Source: Thermoanaerobaculia bacterium
Lineage (GTDB): Bacteria > Acidobacteriota > Thermoanaerobaculia > Multivoradales > J023
Length of the DNA: 64,000 bases
Direction of reading: 5' to 3'
NCBI GenBank assembly: GCA_030431255.1
Contig: JAUIJL010000023.1
Coordinates: 78,874 to 142,873, forward strand
Shown here: positions 1 to 7,860 of the stretch, one piece after another
Position numbering within the stretch: position 1 is the first letter of the stretch
Layout: each line of letters starts with the position of its first letter
Translations under genes and position numbers: made by a program
The notes under the pieces: model-generated
What the model was told of the DNA's origin: nothing
Database searches by the model: none
The model's input: the letters and a program-made list of their open reading frames with translations, nothing else

Positions 1-717
1 GACGTCCGCGCGCACGCAATCATGAAGCACCCCGGCAAATCGAAGGGTCTCTCGTCCCTCCGACGCTGAGCTTTGGATGAGGTAGTGACCGGATATTCCC
101 TGGTGCAGGGATTCGCTGACCTTGGACCATTTTTCTCTGGAAATTCGGCTTTTCCGTCGCAACGTGCCCGAGATCAAGAATTGGAAAACGAAGATGAACA
201 CCGCAAAGGCCAGAGCGCACAAGGCCAATCGCCATTCCAGCCAGAACAACATGCCCGCGAATACGACTGCCTTTAAGGTGTTGACGAGCGCGCCGGCCAG
301 AGTGCTGGGCATCACCCCTCCCAGCTGACCGACGTCATCGAGCTGGCGCGACATCAAATAGCCGGTCTCAGAGCCGCTGAAGAAGCGCAGGGGCAACCTC
401 TGGACGTGGCGAAAAAGCTTGAGCCTGAGGCGGGGAACGATCCGGGTTGAGATGAGGATGTTCCAATAGCCACCCAGCACTCGAATCAATACCGCGACCA
501 GGGTCAGGACCACCAGCAAGCCGGCCCACATGAAGAGGTCGTCGACGGTTTGCCGCTCCACCGCGTCGTCGACCAAGCGCTGGATCAAGTAGGGCGTCAG
601 CATACCCACCGGGATCTCCACCAGCATCAGCAGCAACAAGCCGGTAGAGAGCACCAGCTGAGGTCTCAGGAAGGTGAGAAAACGCCGGAAAAGGTTGAAG
701 GATGCCTGTTGGCTCAT
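1..717 (-). CDS. ABC exporter transmembrane domain, N-terminal part (truncated by window edge)
   Basis: The reading frame is open from ATG at 717 to the window edge (239 codons), so the nucleotide-binding half lies outside. The N-terminus is MSQQASFNLFRRFLTFLRPQ, followed by hydrophobic helices at about residues 20-45, 65-90 and 140-180. The segment RLRLKLFRHVQRLPLRFF and then a GYLMSRQLDDV motif are typical of type-1 ABC exporter membrane domains such as MsbA or bacteriocin and peptide exporters. There is no N-terminal C39 peptidase domain before the first helix, so this half would transport but not cleave a leader. It is divergent from the peptide-modification genes starting at 1133 and shares their intergenic region, so I infer that it exports their product. 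A general lipid or drug exporter cannot be excluded without the rest of the gene. Confidence 0.85.
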   Translation of the reverse strand, partial: MSQQASFNLFRRFLTFLRPQLVLSTGLLLLMLVEIPVGMLTPYLIQRLVDDAVERQTVDDLFMWAGLLVVLTLVAVLIRVLGGYWNILISTRIVPRLRLKLFRHVQRLPLRFFSGSETGYLMSRQLDDVGQLGGVMPSTLAGALVNTLKAVVFAGMLFWLEWRLALCALAFAVFIFVFQFLISGTLRRKSRISREKWSKVSESLHQGISGHYLIQSSASEGRETLRFAGVLHDCVRADV

Positions 718-1132
718 GGTGGGTCCACTCGGTTGGCTCGAGAGTCACGTCTTCCTGCTCCATGGCGCCATAGCGTCGGACACAAATCGCTGTGTCGACA
801 CCCTTCGCGCGGGTGATCAGGGAGACGTCAGAAGTTGGAGAATCTAATCAATATTATAGCAAATTCTCCATACAGATACTCTGAATAAATAAGTTATCTT
901 TTTAGTGACTATTAGTCGATAAACACGGTGAATAAGATATTGACAGAATCGAATTTAAGATCTAGGCTTTCTCTAATTGATCACCTAAACGTTGGATTCA
1001 GGTAATTAAGGGCTGGCGGAGAGCTCCCTTGCTCATCGCCGAGCCTGTGCGCTCGGGGCAGAGAGGGCACTCTAGGGCCCTGTGAGCGTTGGTGTGTGAA
1101 TCTCAAATTTCAGGTCTTTTGGAGCAAAGAAA
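718..1132. promoter_or_regulatory. AT-rich divergent intergenic region between exporter and RiPP-type genes
   Basis: No convincing gene lies here. Positions 840-1010 are far more AT-rich than the surroundings. An inverted repeat, GGAGAAT at 837-843 and ATTCTCC at 863-869, flanks a TATTATAG stretch. TTGACA at 940-945 is followed 17 bases later by TAGGCT at 963-968, a weak sigma-70-like promoter for the plus-strand genes. The region probably holds promoters for both directions, and the inverted repeat could be an operator. The promoter call is an inference from composition and spacing only. Confidence 0.4.
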
Positions 1133-2878
1133 TTGCAAAAGTCTGATTGCACGTGGATAGAGCATCTCGGTCATACCTCTTTTGAGATTTCACGGAACGG
1201 CGTGCGGGTTTTGATTGACCCCATCATCGTGCGCCAAGACTTGGAATTCCGAAGAGCGACCCATCCTCGCTGGTACTACGACGACGATCGCAGCTTCGAC
1301 GCGGTCTTCATCTCCCACGGTCACAACGACCACCTACACCCGCCCAGCTTGTTGGGTCTCGATCCGGCCACGCCGATTTACTTTTTCGACGAGGAAGCGG
1401 CGACCTGCTCCTGTGTCGACGACGAGAATCCTCAAATCTTGCTGCCGGCCTTGGGTTTCCACGACATTCACCCGTTTCGCGATGGTCAATCCATCGAGGT
1501 GGGGGGTGGCATCACGATCCACATCTTGCCGGCGCGGGAATCGCTCGAAGGTGAGGAGCAATGCTGCTTCGTCGTTGAGACGCCGGATCTGTTGATGCTC
1601 GACGCGGTGGACATCAAGGACGCTCCGGAGACCCGCCGGGCTTTGGAGCCGTTCCGCGGCCAGCTGGATCTGGCCTATTTGCCGACCGGGGCCGCCCTGC
1701 AGTTCCAGGGTTTTTGGAATCAAATGGACGCCATCGAGGCGGTAAGGCTCTGTGAGTGGTTGAATCCGAAGCGGGTCGCGACCTGCGGTGGATCTATTTC
1801 CCTATCGGAGCGTCCTAGAACCGAGACCCTCGAGCGATACCCCAAAGATTTGGTGGACTGGCTGTCGACCGCCTCCGAACGGCTCGGCACCGAGAAGGTC
1901 TTGGCCCACCGGCCACCGGTTCGGCTGCGATTCGAGAACCATCAGCTGGTGACGTCGTTGCCGGTGACCCCCAGCCTTCGCTTCGCGCCGCGCAACGGCT
2001 TGGATCGTCCCCAAGCCCCGCTGGCGGCGATGTTCACGGGCTATCACCCGCGTTGGCCGACCAAACGGTGCTATTGGCCCGGTGACAGCCTCCAGGATTG
2101 GTTGTCGGCCTTGGCCCCGTTGAAGGACCTGGCCCGCAGCTCGGCCGCCGATCTGAGCCTTTTGCTCCAACGTTGTGATCCGAAGCTGAATAAGAGCCCG
2201 CTCAGCCAGCTGGCGCCCACCACACTGCGCTATCTGACCCGCCATCACCTTTGGGAGACGGCGGCCGCCATGTCGTCTCACATTCCCGTGCCGCCGGAAG
2301 AGCCGGAAGATTTGGACCTCAGCTTCTTCGCGGTGATCGAAGCGATTCTCGAAAGCCAAAGCGGCTTGGCCTCAACGGAGTCCCCGGACTCATCGGATTC
2401 GGAGATTCGACAGGAGCTCCGGATGTGTTTGTGGATCGACCGGCATCTTTTTCAGCTCCGTCGTGTCGGTCTCAGGTTGCGCACCCTGGCCAGTTATCCG
2501 AAACCCCTCGCCAAGCGTTTGGTGGAAGAGCATCTCGAGGAGCTCGAAGCCACGGTGGATCAGCGGCGTCCTCTGCTCGGCTGTCACCATCTGCACCTGG
2601 AACGGGATCAGATCGAGCTCTACACCGGCGCGCAGCCCGGTGAGGACGTGGCGGGTCTGCTGTGCTACGCCACCGTCGACGGCATGAAACAGCGGAATCT
2701 CTCGCAGATAGAGCACCACGTTCTGGGGTTGTGTGACGGTCGCACCTTCGCCGAGCTGGCGGCAAGTGTCGGTGAGGATCTGGAGATCCCGCCGGCGGAT
2801 GCGCGCCCCGGAATATTCGGAATCCTTGCCGGTCTCTCCAGAGAATCCGTCTTGCTGGTGGACTGGAGCCATCGATGA
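1133..2878 (+). CDS. Metallo-beta-lactamase-fold protein with C-terminal winged-helix-like (RRE/PqqD-like) region
   Basis: A 581-aa protein. The start is TTG 1133, preceded by GGAG at 1121-1124. Residues 1-290 have the metallo-beta-lactamase fold, with the zinc motif HGHNDHLH giving H62, H64, D66 and H67, and an upstream LIDP strand typical of UlaG-like hydrolases. Residues 300-500 are a helical region I do not recognise. The last 80 residues contain a segment (VLGLCDGRTFAEL, then a strand pair ending LLVDWS) that resembles the winged-helix peptide-binding fold of PqqD and other RiPP recognition elements; this is an inference from pattern alone. The stop overlaps the next ATG (ATGA), so it is translationally coupled to the HExxH hydroxylase-like gene. 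Possible roles are leader hydrolysis, as a delivery platform for the other enzymes, or another hydrolytic step. Confidence 0.75.
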   Translation: MQKSDCTWIEHLGHTSFEISRNGVRVLIDPIIVRQDLEFRRATHPRWYYDDDRSFDAVFISHGHNDHLHPPSLLGLDPATPIYFFDEEAATCSCVDDENPQILLPALGFHDIHPFRDGQSIEVGGGITIHILPARESLEGEEQCCFVVETPDLLMLDAVDIKDAPETRRALEPFRGQLDLAYLPTGAALQFQGFWNQMDAIEAVRLCEWLNPKRVATCGGSISLSERPRTETLERYPKDLVDWLSTASERLGTEKVLAHRPPVRLRFENHQLVTSLPVTPSLRFAPRNGLDRPQAPLAAMFTGYHPRWPTKRCYWPGDSLQDWLSALAPLKDLARSSAADLSLLLQRCDPKLNKSPLSQLAPTTLRYLTRHHLWETAAAMSSHIPVPPEEPEDLDLSFFAVIEAILESQSGLASTESPDSSDSEIRQELRMCLWIDRHLFQLRRVGLRLRTLASYPKPLAKRLVEEHLEELEATVDQRRPLLGCHHLHLERDQIELYTGAQPGEDVAGLLCYATVDGMKQRNLSQIEHHVLGLCDGRTFAELAASVGEDLEIPPADARPGIFGILAGLSRESVLLVDWSHR

Positions 2879-4308
2879 AGCTGCCCTGCGAGAGCCTCTA
2901 CTGTGAAAGCGCCGATTCCGAGGGCGACGAGGCGCTTCGGCAACGGATTCAGCACATGCTGAGCTCGCGCCTGCAAGCGCGCCTCGAGAAGACCATCGCC
3001 GCCGGCTCGACTCGGACGGATGACGCCCATCGGGATGCAGTCCGCTTTTTTGAGCGTTTGGCCGCCCTCGGGGCCTCGAATCCGGAAGCCGCCGCCGAGG
3101 TGGCGGGTCATTGGTCGACCACGTTTCTCCTGGCTCGACGCGAAGAGCTAGCGGATCGGCCCGAAGGTCGTTGGGTGGCGGACAGCTTGGCCGGGCTGTT
3201 TCTGGGCCGAGCGATCCGGGGCGGCGATGGGCCGGAGCTGCAGATCGAAACGGCCGGGTTGGTGTTGGACCTCATTCACGGGTGGATCTTTCGAGCCGAC
3301 GGGGCGGACCTGGAAAACACGGAGACCTCGCTGACCTGGACCACCTCCGAAAACGGAGCAGCCGTAGAAGTCCGGGGACGGCGGCTTTGGATGGACCCTG
3401 CCGGGGGAGGTCCGATCCAACGGCACGAGCCCGCCGGCTCGGGGCCCTGGAAGCTACCGATTTACCGCCATCCTGGACGGCTCGGGCATCCCGGTGTGCC
3501 CAATAGCCGCGGCATCTCGACCGAGAGTGCATCGGCGGAGAGCTCCGCGCCCATGGAGCTGGGTCGTTCTTTGGCCGGGGCCCATGAGCTGCTGTCGCGG
3601 GTCTGGCCGGAAGTGGTAGAGCAGCTGCCGAAGCTCGTTCCGGCGTTCGTCGAGCTGCCGGGGGATCACGGATCGAGGGTCCACCTATCGTGTAGTTACG
3701 GGCCGGCTACCCCGATCTTCCTAAGCCGCGTGGACGATCCCGCACTGCACGCCGAGGACCTGGTTCACGAGCTCCAGCACGAGCGTTTTTACGCGGCCTT
3801 TGGGGCCGCAGACTTCGCGTCGCTCAACAGCTTCGACAAGCACTACATCTCGCCCTATCGCTCCGATCCACGACCTCTGCGCGGGTTGTTGCTCGGGTTG
3901 CACGCCTTCGTCGCGGTCAATGAGCTGCGTCTGCGCTTGCTCGAAACCGGGCTGGTTGGAAAGAGCGAGCGCGGTCTGAGGCACTTTGCCAAGAGCCACG
4001 GCAAGAACCTCTTTGCGTTCCGCACCTTGATGGAATTCGATGTCGCCGAAACCAGGGGCCGCCTGTTGATGGCCGAAATCGGCGCCCAGCTGGCCCATCA
4101 ACACGGTCGATTGGTCGACGCTCTGCCCGAGGAGGGGGGCTTGGCCGAGGTCGAAGAGCATCTGAGGCGTCATGTGGCGACCTTCGGACCCGAGCTGGGG
4201 CTGCGCAACACGGATCCACGTTTTTGGGCGCTGAAGGAAATCGCCGCCCTGGCCCCGACCCCCGTCTTCAATTCTGCAAACCGACAATCGATGGAGCTCG
4301 TGCAATGA
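2875..4308 (+). CDS. aKG-HExxH-type peptide beta-hydroxylase-like protein
   Basis: A 477-aa protein starting at ATG 2875 in an ATGA overlap with the gene before. The key motif is VHELQHERF, giving H298, E299 and H302 of an HExxH metal site. About 30 residues on is YISPYRSDPRPLRGLLLGLH, which matches the SPWR/DPRP/GLLHG pattern I recall from the 'HExxH motif domain' family of RiPP clusters, now described as Fe(II)/alpha-ketoglutarate peptide beta-hydroxylases. The N-terminal 200 residues are helical and divergent. By family, it would hydroxylate the beta-carbon of a side chain such as Asp, Asn or His in a precursor peptide. The tight linkage to two radical SAM genes and a small peptide gene supports this. 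Its actual substrate is not shown by the sequence. It could in principle be a zinc peptidase, but the DPRP block argues against that. Confidence 0.75.
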   Translation: MKLPCESLYCESADSEGDEALRQRIQHMLSSRLQARLEKTIAAGSTRTDDAHRDAVRFFERLAALGASNPEAAAEVAGHWSTTFLLARREELADRPEGRWVADSLAGLFLGRAIRGGDGPELQIETAGLVLDLIHGWIFRADGADLENTETSLTWTTSENGAAVEVRGRRLWMDPAGGGPIQRHEPAGSGPWKLPIYRHPGRLGHPGVPNSRGISTESASAESSAPMELGRSLAGAHELLSRVWPEVVEQLPKLVPAFVELPGDHGSRVHLSCSYGPATPIFLSRVDDPALHAEDLVHELQHERFYAAFGAADFASLNSFDKHYISPYRSDPRPLRGLLLGLHAFVAVNELRLRLLETGLVGKSERGLRHFAKSHGKNLFAFRTLMEFDVAETRGRLLMAEIGAQLAHQHGRLVDALPEEGGLAEVEEHLRRHVATFGPELGLRNTDPRFWALKEIAALAPTPVFNSANRQSMELVQ

Positions 4309-5777
4309 GAACCGAGGGTTTTAAATACCGCGACCAATGGCTGCCCAACTACTTCCCGTCCAGGGAGATCGCCCCGGGTCGTCACCTCCGCCTGTCGCGC
4401 CACGGCACGACTCAAATTCTGACCCCGGAGCAAGACCGCCAGCTCGAAGAAATCTTCATGGAAGACGAGCTCTACGAGCGGTTGGAACGAACCGGCCACA
4501 TTCTGACCAAGACCAACGCCCTGGAGACGCTCGACGCCCTCAAGACCTGGCATACCCTGACCTATCGGGGACCGGCCCTTCACATCGTGGTGCTGACCAA
4601 GCGTTGCAATCTCAATTGCACGTATTGCCACATGAATCCCGAGCACATCGGCGCCTCTCCGGATGTCTTCGACATGAAACCGGAGGTCGCCGACGCCGTC
4701 ATCGGTTTTGCGCTGTCCTCGCCGAGCCCGTTCATCAACTTCGAGTTCCAGGGCGGCGAGCCATTCCTCAATTTCGAGGGCATGAAGTATTTCGTCACCG
4801 AGGCCAAGCGACGGGCCGCGGAAACCGATAAACGCATCGATTTCTGCGTGGTTTCCAATTTGATGTTGGTCAAGGACGAGCAGATCGAGTTTTGCCGTGA
4901 GCACGGCATCAACGTGTCCTATTCCCTGAACGGTCCTCGGGAGCTGCACGATCTATTTCGGCGCACCCGCTCCAATACCGGTTCCTTCGATCGGGTGATG
5001 AAGAGGATCCGGGAGATCCAGGAGAAATTCCCCGGGGTGCTGAGCACCTCGCCCCTCTGCGTGATCGGCGCCGACAACGCCAAAGATCTCATTCCGATGA
5101 TCGACTTCTACCACGAGCAGGGATTTCAAGGGGTGGCCATCCTGAAGCTCAAATACCTGGGCAACACGGTGAAAACGGATCTCGGTTTCGACATCCGCGA
5201 ATTCCTGAAGTACTACATCGAGGCCTTGGACTACCTGCTCGAAAAGAATAAGGAGCTCGGTGCGAGCTACTCCGAGCGCATGGTTCGGGTCTTGTTGTCG
5301 AAGATCACCGGCAAATTCGACTGCGGCTTTGTGGACTGGCGGAATCCCGTGGGTGATTTCGGCAGCGCCATCACCTACGACTACGACGGCCACATCCTGC
5401 CGTCCGACGAGGCCCGCTCCCTGCGCCACGAATTCGGGTTGGGCAATGTGCTCGACCAGAGCTATGAGGACTTGGTCCAGCGTCGGGAGACCTTCAAATC
5501 GATGAATCTCTCCCTCCGGGATCGGGATTCCACCTGCCGAGAGTGCGCCTTCAATCCCTATTGTGGGGTGCTGCCCGTGCTCGATTACGCGCGAACCGGC
5601 AACCCCGCTCCCGTACCCCACGAGTCGGAGGAATGCATCCAGACCATGGCCTTGCTCGATTGGCTGTTCGCGCGCCTCGAGGAAGATCCCATACCCCTGT
5701 TCCGCATGCTGCCGGGCATGGACGACAAGCTGGTGGCCACGGCGGCCGAGATCGACGCCGAAGCCGCGGGAGGTTGA
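4305..5777 (+). CDS. Radical SAM/SPASM peptide maturase, HxsB-like
   Basis: A 490-aa protein. The ATG at 4305 overlaps the previous stop (ATGA), which decides the start over an upstream in-frame ATG at 4224. The radical SAM cluster motif is TKRCNLNCTYC, giving C101, C105 and C108. The C-terminal SPASM region has CRECAFNPYCGVLPVLDYA and a final Cys followed by MALLDWLFARLEE. That tail layout closely resembles HxsB, the radical SAM maturase of the His-Xaa-Ser system. The N-terminal 90 residues (FKYRDQWLPNYFPSREI) are also of the HxsB/paired-maturase type. It would use S-adenosylmethionine and auxiliary iron-sulfur clusters to modify a peptide, for example by crosslinking. No HxsC, HxsD or HxsA homologue was recognised in this window, so this is a relative in a different setting. 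Confidence 0.85.
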   Translation: MRTEGFKYRDQWLPNYFPSREIAPGRHLRLSRHGTTQILTPEQDRQLEEIFMEDELYERLERTGHILTKTNALETLDALKTWHTLTYRGPALHIVVLTKRCNLNCTYCHMNPEHIGASPDVFDMKPEVADAVIGFALSSPSPFINFEFQGGEPFLNFEGMKYFVTEAKRRAAETDKRIDFCVVSNLMLVKDEQIEFCREHGINVSYSLNGPRELHDLFRRTRSNTGSFDRVMKRIREIQEKFPGVLSTSPLCVIGADNAKDLIPMIDFYHEQGFQGVAILKLKYLGNTVKTDLGFDIREFLKYYIEALDYLLEKNKELGASYSERMVRVLLSKITGKFDCGFVDWRNPVGDFGSAITYDYDGHILPSDEARSLRHEFGLGNVLDQSYEDLVQRRETFKSMNLSLRDRDSTCRECAFNPYCGVLPVLDYARTGNPAPVPHESEECIQTMALLDWLFARLEEDPIPLFRMLPGMDDKLVATAAEIDAEAAGG

Positions 5778-5781
5778 GCCG

Positions 5782-7104
5782 GTGTCTCGATCGCTCGACG
5801 CTCGGTCCATGGATTCGAAGGCTGAGGATGGGCTGTTCTCGTTCCCCAGCAAGATCCAGCTGCAGACCATCAACCGCTGCAACTACGCCTGCCCGATGTG
5901 TCCCTACCCGACGTTGGTGGCTCCGAACGGCAAGGTCCAGCTGCCGACGGAGCTCTACCACCGCTTGTTGGCGGAAGTTCGGGAGGAGGGAGCGAGGGTC
6001 AAGCTGTGCTTGATGCTGCAAAACGAGCCCCTGCTCGACAAACGCTTTATCGAGATGTTGGAGACGGCCCATCGGGCGGAGGATTCCATCGCTTCGGTGT
6101 CGACCGTTTCGAACGGCAGTGTGCTGAGCCGTGAGCTCTTGGACCAGCTGATGGCCTTCGACCGTTTCTACCTCACCATTTCGGTCAACGCCTCGGATCG
6201 CGAGCGTTATCAACGGATCCACGGCAAGGATTTGTGGCAGAAGATCCACCGCTTGCTCACCGGCTGGCAAGGGCAGCGGGATCGGGTGCGGCTCTCCTTC
6301 GTGGTCGACGATCACTCCGTTTCCGAGGCCCGACGCTTCCGCGAGTATTGGGGAAGCTTGGGGTATGCGATTCGTTTCGTGCCGATTTTCGCTCGGGTCG
6401 ACACCCTGGCGGTGGAGGCGCCGATGACCGCAGTCGAGACGTCCTACGGCCATTGCCATTATCCGGTAGACACGTTGACCGTGCTCGCCGACGGCGGGGT
6501 GATCATGTGCTGCAACGATTGGCAGCACGAGGATCGCTTCGGCAATTTGAATGAGATGTCGATCAAGGAGCTGTGGAATCAGCCGGATTGGGTGGCCGTG
6601 CGGCGCTCCGCGATCGCCGGCACCCTACGCCGGGATCGAGAGATGTGCCGCTCTTGCGACTACCCCCTGAGGTCGTCGACCCGCATGCAGCTGGAGGCGC
6701 GGTTGAGCACCGACGAGCCCGACGCCTCCGACGGCAGCTTTCAAAGCCACGGCACCCACCTTCGGCCCCGTGGGGGACGCAGCCGGGTGCCGCTTTTGGT
6801 GTACCACCTGGACCCCGCCGACGGCACCGTCTACGCCCTGGTCGAGCGAGGCCGAGGCGCCCTGCCACGCCTGGCGGAGCTGGAGCTGCGAATCGGTCAT
6901 CGCGGGTCGTTCAACTTCGGCTCTTTGGAATCCATGTGGTGCCGGGCGGAGGTCGAAGCCTTTGACCAAGGACCCCAAACCCACGACACCCGGACCGTCA
7001 AGATCCGGCTCGACCACGGGGATCCGGCCTTTGGGCTGTTGCCGTGGTATCGAGCCGATTGGCAATTGGCTCCCGAAGCTCGCGAGGTGCCCTATTCAGC
7101 CTGA
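5782..7104 (+). CDS. Second radical SAM/SPASM protein with C-terminal extension
   Basis: A 440-aa protein. I chose the GTG start at 5782: it lies four bases after the previous stop and is preceded by GGGAGG. An in-frame ATG at 5809 is the alternative. The radical SAM motif is INRCNYACPMCPYP (C33, C37, C40). A SPASM-type region follows (VIMCCNDW, then GNLNEMSIKELWN, then MCRSCDYP). About 130 residues follow the SPASM Cys cluster (from about residue 308), with LLVYHLDPADGTVYALVERG and later WYRADWQL; I do not recognise this extension and it may bind the substrate. It is the fourth gene of the overlapping or near-overlapping block and directly precedes the precursor-like peptide. The likely role is a second radical modification of the same peptide. 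Confidence 0.85.
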   Translation: MSRSLDARSMDSKAEDGLFSFPSKIQLQTINRCNYACPMCPYPTLVAPNGKVQLPTELYHRLLAEVREEGARVKLCLMLQNEPLLDKRFIEMLETAHRAEDSIASVSTVSNGSVLSRELLDQLMAFDRFYLTISVNASDRERYQRIHGKDLWQKIHRLLTGWQGQRDRVRLSFVVDDHSVSEARRFREYWGSLGYAIRFVPIFARVDTLAVEAPMTAVETSYGHCHYPVDTLTVLADGGVIMCCNDWQHEDRFGNLNEMSIKELWNQPDWVAVRRSAIAGTLRRDREMCRSCDYPLRSSTRMQLEARLSTDEPDASDGSFQSHGTHLRPRGGRSRVPLLVYHLDPADGTVYALVERGRGALPRLAELELRIGHRGSFNFGSLESMWCRAEVEAFDQGPQTHDTRTVKIRLDHGDPAFGLLPWYRADWQLAPEAREVPYSA

Positions 7105-7258
7105 CCGACGAGCGGCAACTCAGGACCTCTCTAGGAAAGAGCGACTATCGAAGCGAGCGCAACCGATTTTAGAAGTTGGGTGGGAACCGACCCCAGCCGG
7201 ACACCGTTAGGCGTGCATGCTCTGCGGCGAAGGCTGAGACCGGCCCCCATCCCGAAGC

Positions 7259-7274
7259 GTCGAGATGTCTCGAC
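7259..7274. promoter_or_regulatory. Perfect inverted repeat upstream of the precursor-like gene
   Basis: GTCGAGA and TCTCGAC are separated by TG and lie 37 bases before the start of the small peptide gene, inside the 206-bp gap after the second radical SAM gene. The two-base centre makes an operator more likely than a hairpin. A TATAAG box lies at 7295-7300, so the precursor may have its own promoter in addition to readthrough. The function is inferred. Confidence 0.35.
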
Positions 7275-7310
7275 ACCCCTTTGTACTGCCATTGTATAAG
7301 GAGAAAGAAA

Positions 7311-7490
7311 ATGGCAAACAACAGCTCGAACCTGGGCGACCTCAGCGGCCAACAGTTGGACAACTTGCGCGGTCAGCTGAAGACGTTCGTCGGTGGTGGT
7401 CTGTCCAACGCGACCTCCAACACGGACACGCAGCAGGCTCCGGACGACGTCCCGCACACCAGCCACTCGGATAATGACGGCTGGGTCTGA
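7311..7490 (+). CDS. Candidate RiPP precursor peptide (59 aa)
   Basis: The ATG at 7311 is preceded by AAGGAGAAAGAAA, the best ribosome binding site in the cluster, as expected for an abundant precursor. The N-terminal half (residues 1-27) has regularly spaced Leu residues at 8, 11, 16, 19 and 23, like an amphipathic leader helix, and ends in VGGG at 27-30. The C-terminal half is rich in Asn, Asp, Ser and Thr and ends PHTSHSDNDGWV. This offers Asp, Asn and His side chains suited to a beta-hydroxylase, and a His-x-Ser-like HTSHS stretch next to an HxsB-like enzyme gene. There is no Cys. I do not know a named family for it. The assignment rests on size, position, ribosome binding site and composition. 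Confidence 0.7.
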   Translation: MANNSSNLGDLSGQQLDNLRGQLKTFVGGGLSNATSNTDTQQAPDDVPHTSHSDNDGWV

Positions 7491-7830
7491 GACTAAGAGC
7501 CTCCTTTGGGCGACTCCTCCTTCCTCGTTCTTGCGAACGGTGAGGGAGGAGCTCGCCTCCTCATTGACCCCGGAATGGCGCTGGCTCGTAGAGGTCTTAG
7601 ACGTCTCGGGTTTTTTGGCATGCCGCAGTGTCTTCCAGCGTCAGCGGGCAGCCGGTCGTCTCATGGTGCGTCCCGCGGAGCTGAGCCGGGCCTTGCTCGC
7701 CATCCAAGATCTCGGTCTGGCCGCCTGTAGCGGCAGGATCCTCTGCCAATGGCGCGGCGCCAGATCCGGTACCCGATCGGCCGTTGATATCGGTTCCGAC
7801 TCTTCCTTTGCCTGTTGGATGGAGTCTTGA
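7474..7830 (+). CDS. Hypothetical 118-aa protein overlapping the precursor tail
   Basis: The frame is open from ATG 7474, 17 bases inside the precursor gene in another frame, to TGA 7828-7830. It ends 30 bases before the next gene. The middle part (REELASSLTPEWRWLVEVLDVSGFLACRSV, then LSRALLAIQDLGLAACSG) looks like a small helical protein, with Cys residues near the end. There is no clear ribosome binding site for ATG 7474; an in-frame GTG at 7540 is another possible start. I do not recognise a family. It could be a small partner of the modification enzymes or a chance ORF. Its collinear position between two cluster genes is the main support. Confidence 0.4.
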   Translation: MTAGSETKSLLWATPPSSFLRTVREELASSLTPEWRWLVEVLDVSGFLACRSVFQRQRAAGRLMVRPAELSRALLAIQDLGLAACSGRILCQWRGARSGTRSAVDIGSDSSFACWMES

Positions 7831-7860
7831 TCGCACACCGAATCGAATCAGGAGATACCC

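Noticed and set aside
368..763. Minus-strand frame of 131 codons near the window start
   Set aside because: It is out of frame with the clear ABC transporter domain that covers the same DNA.
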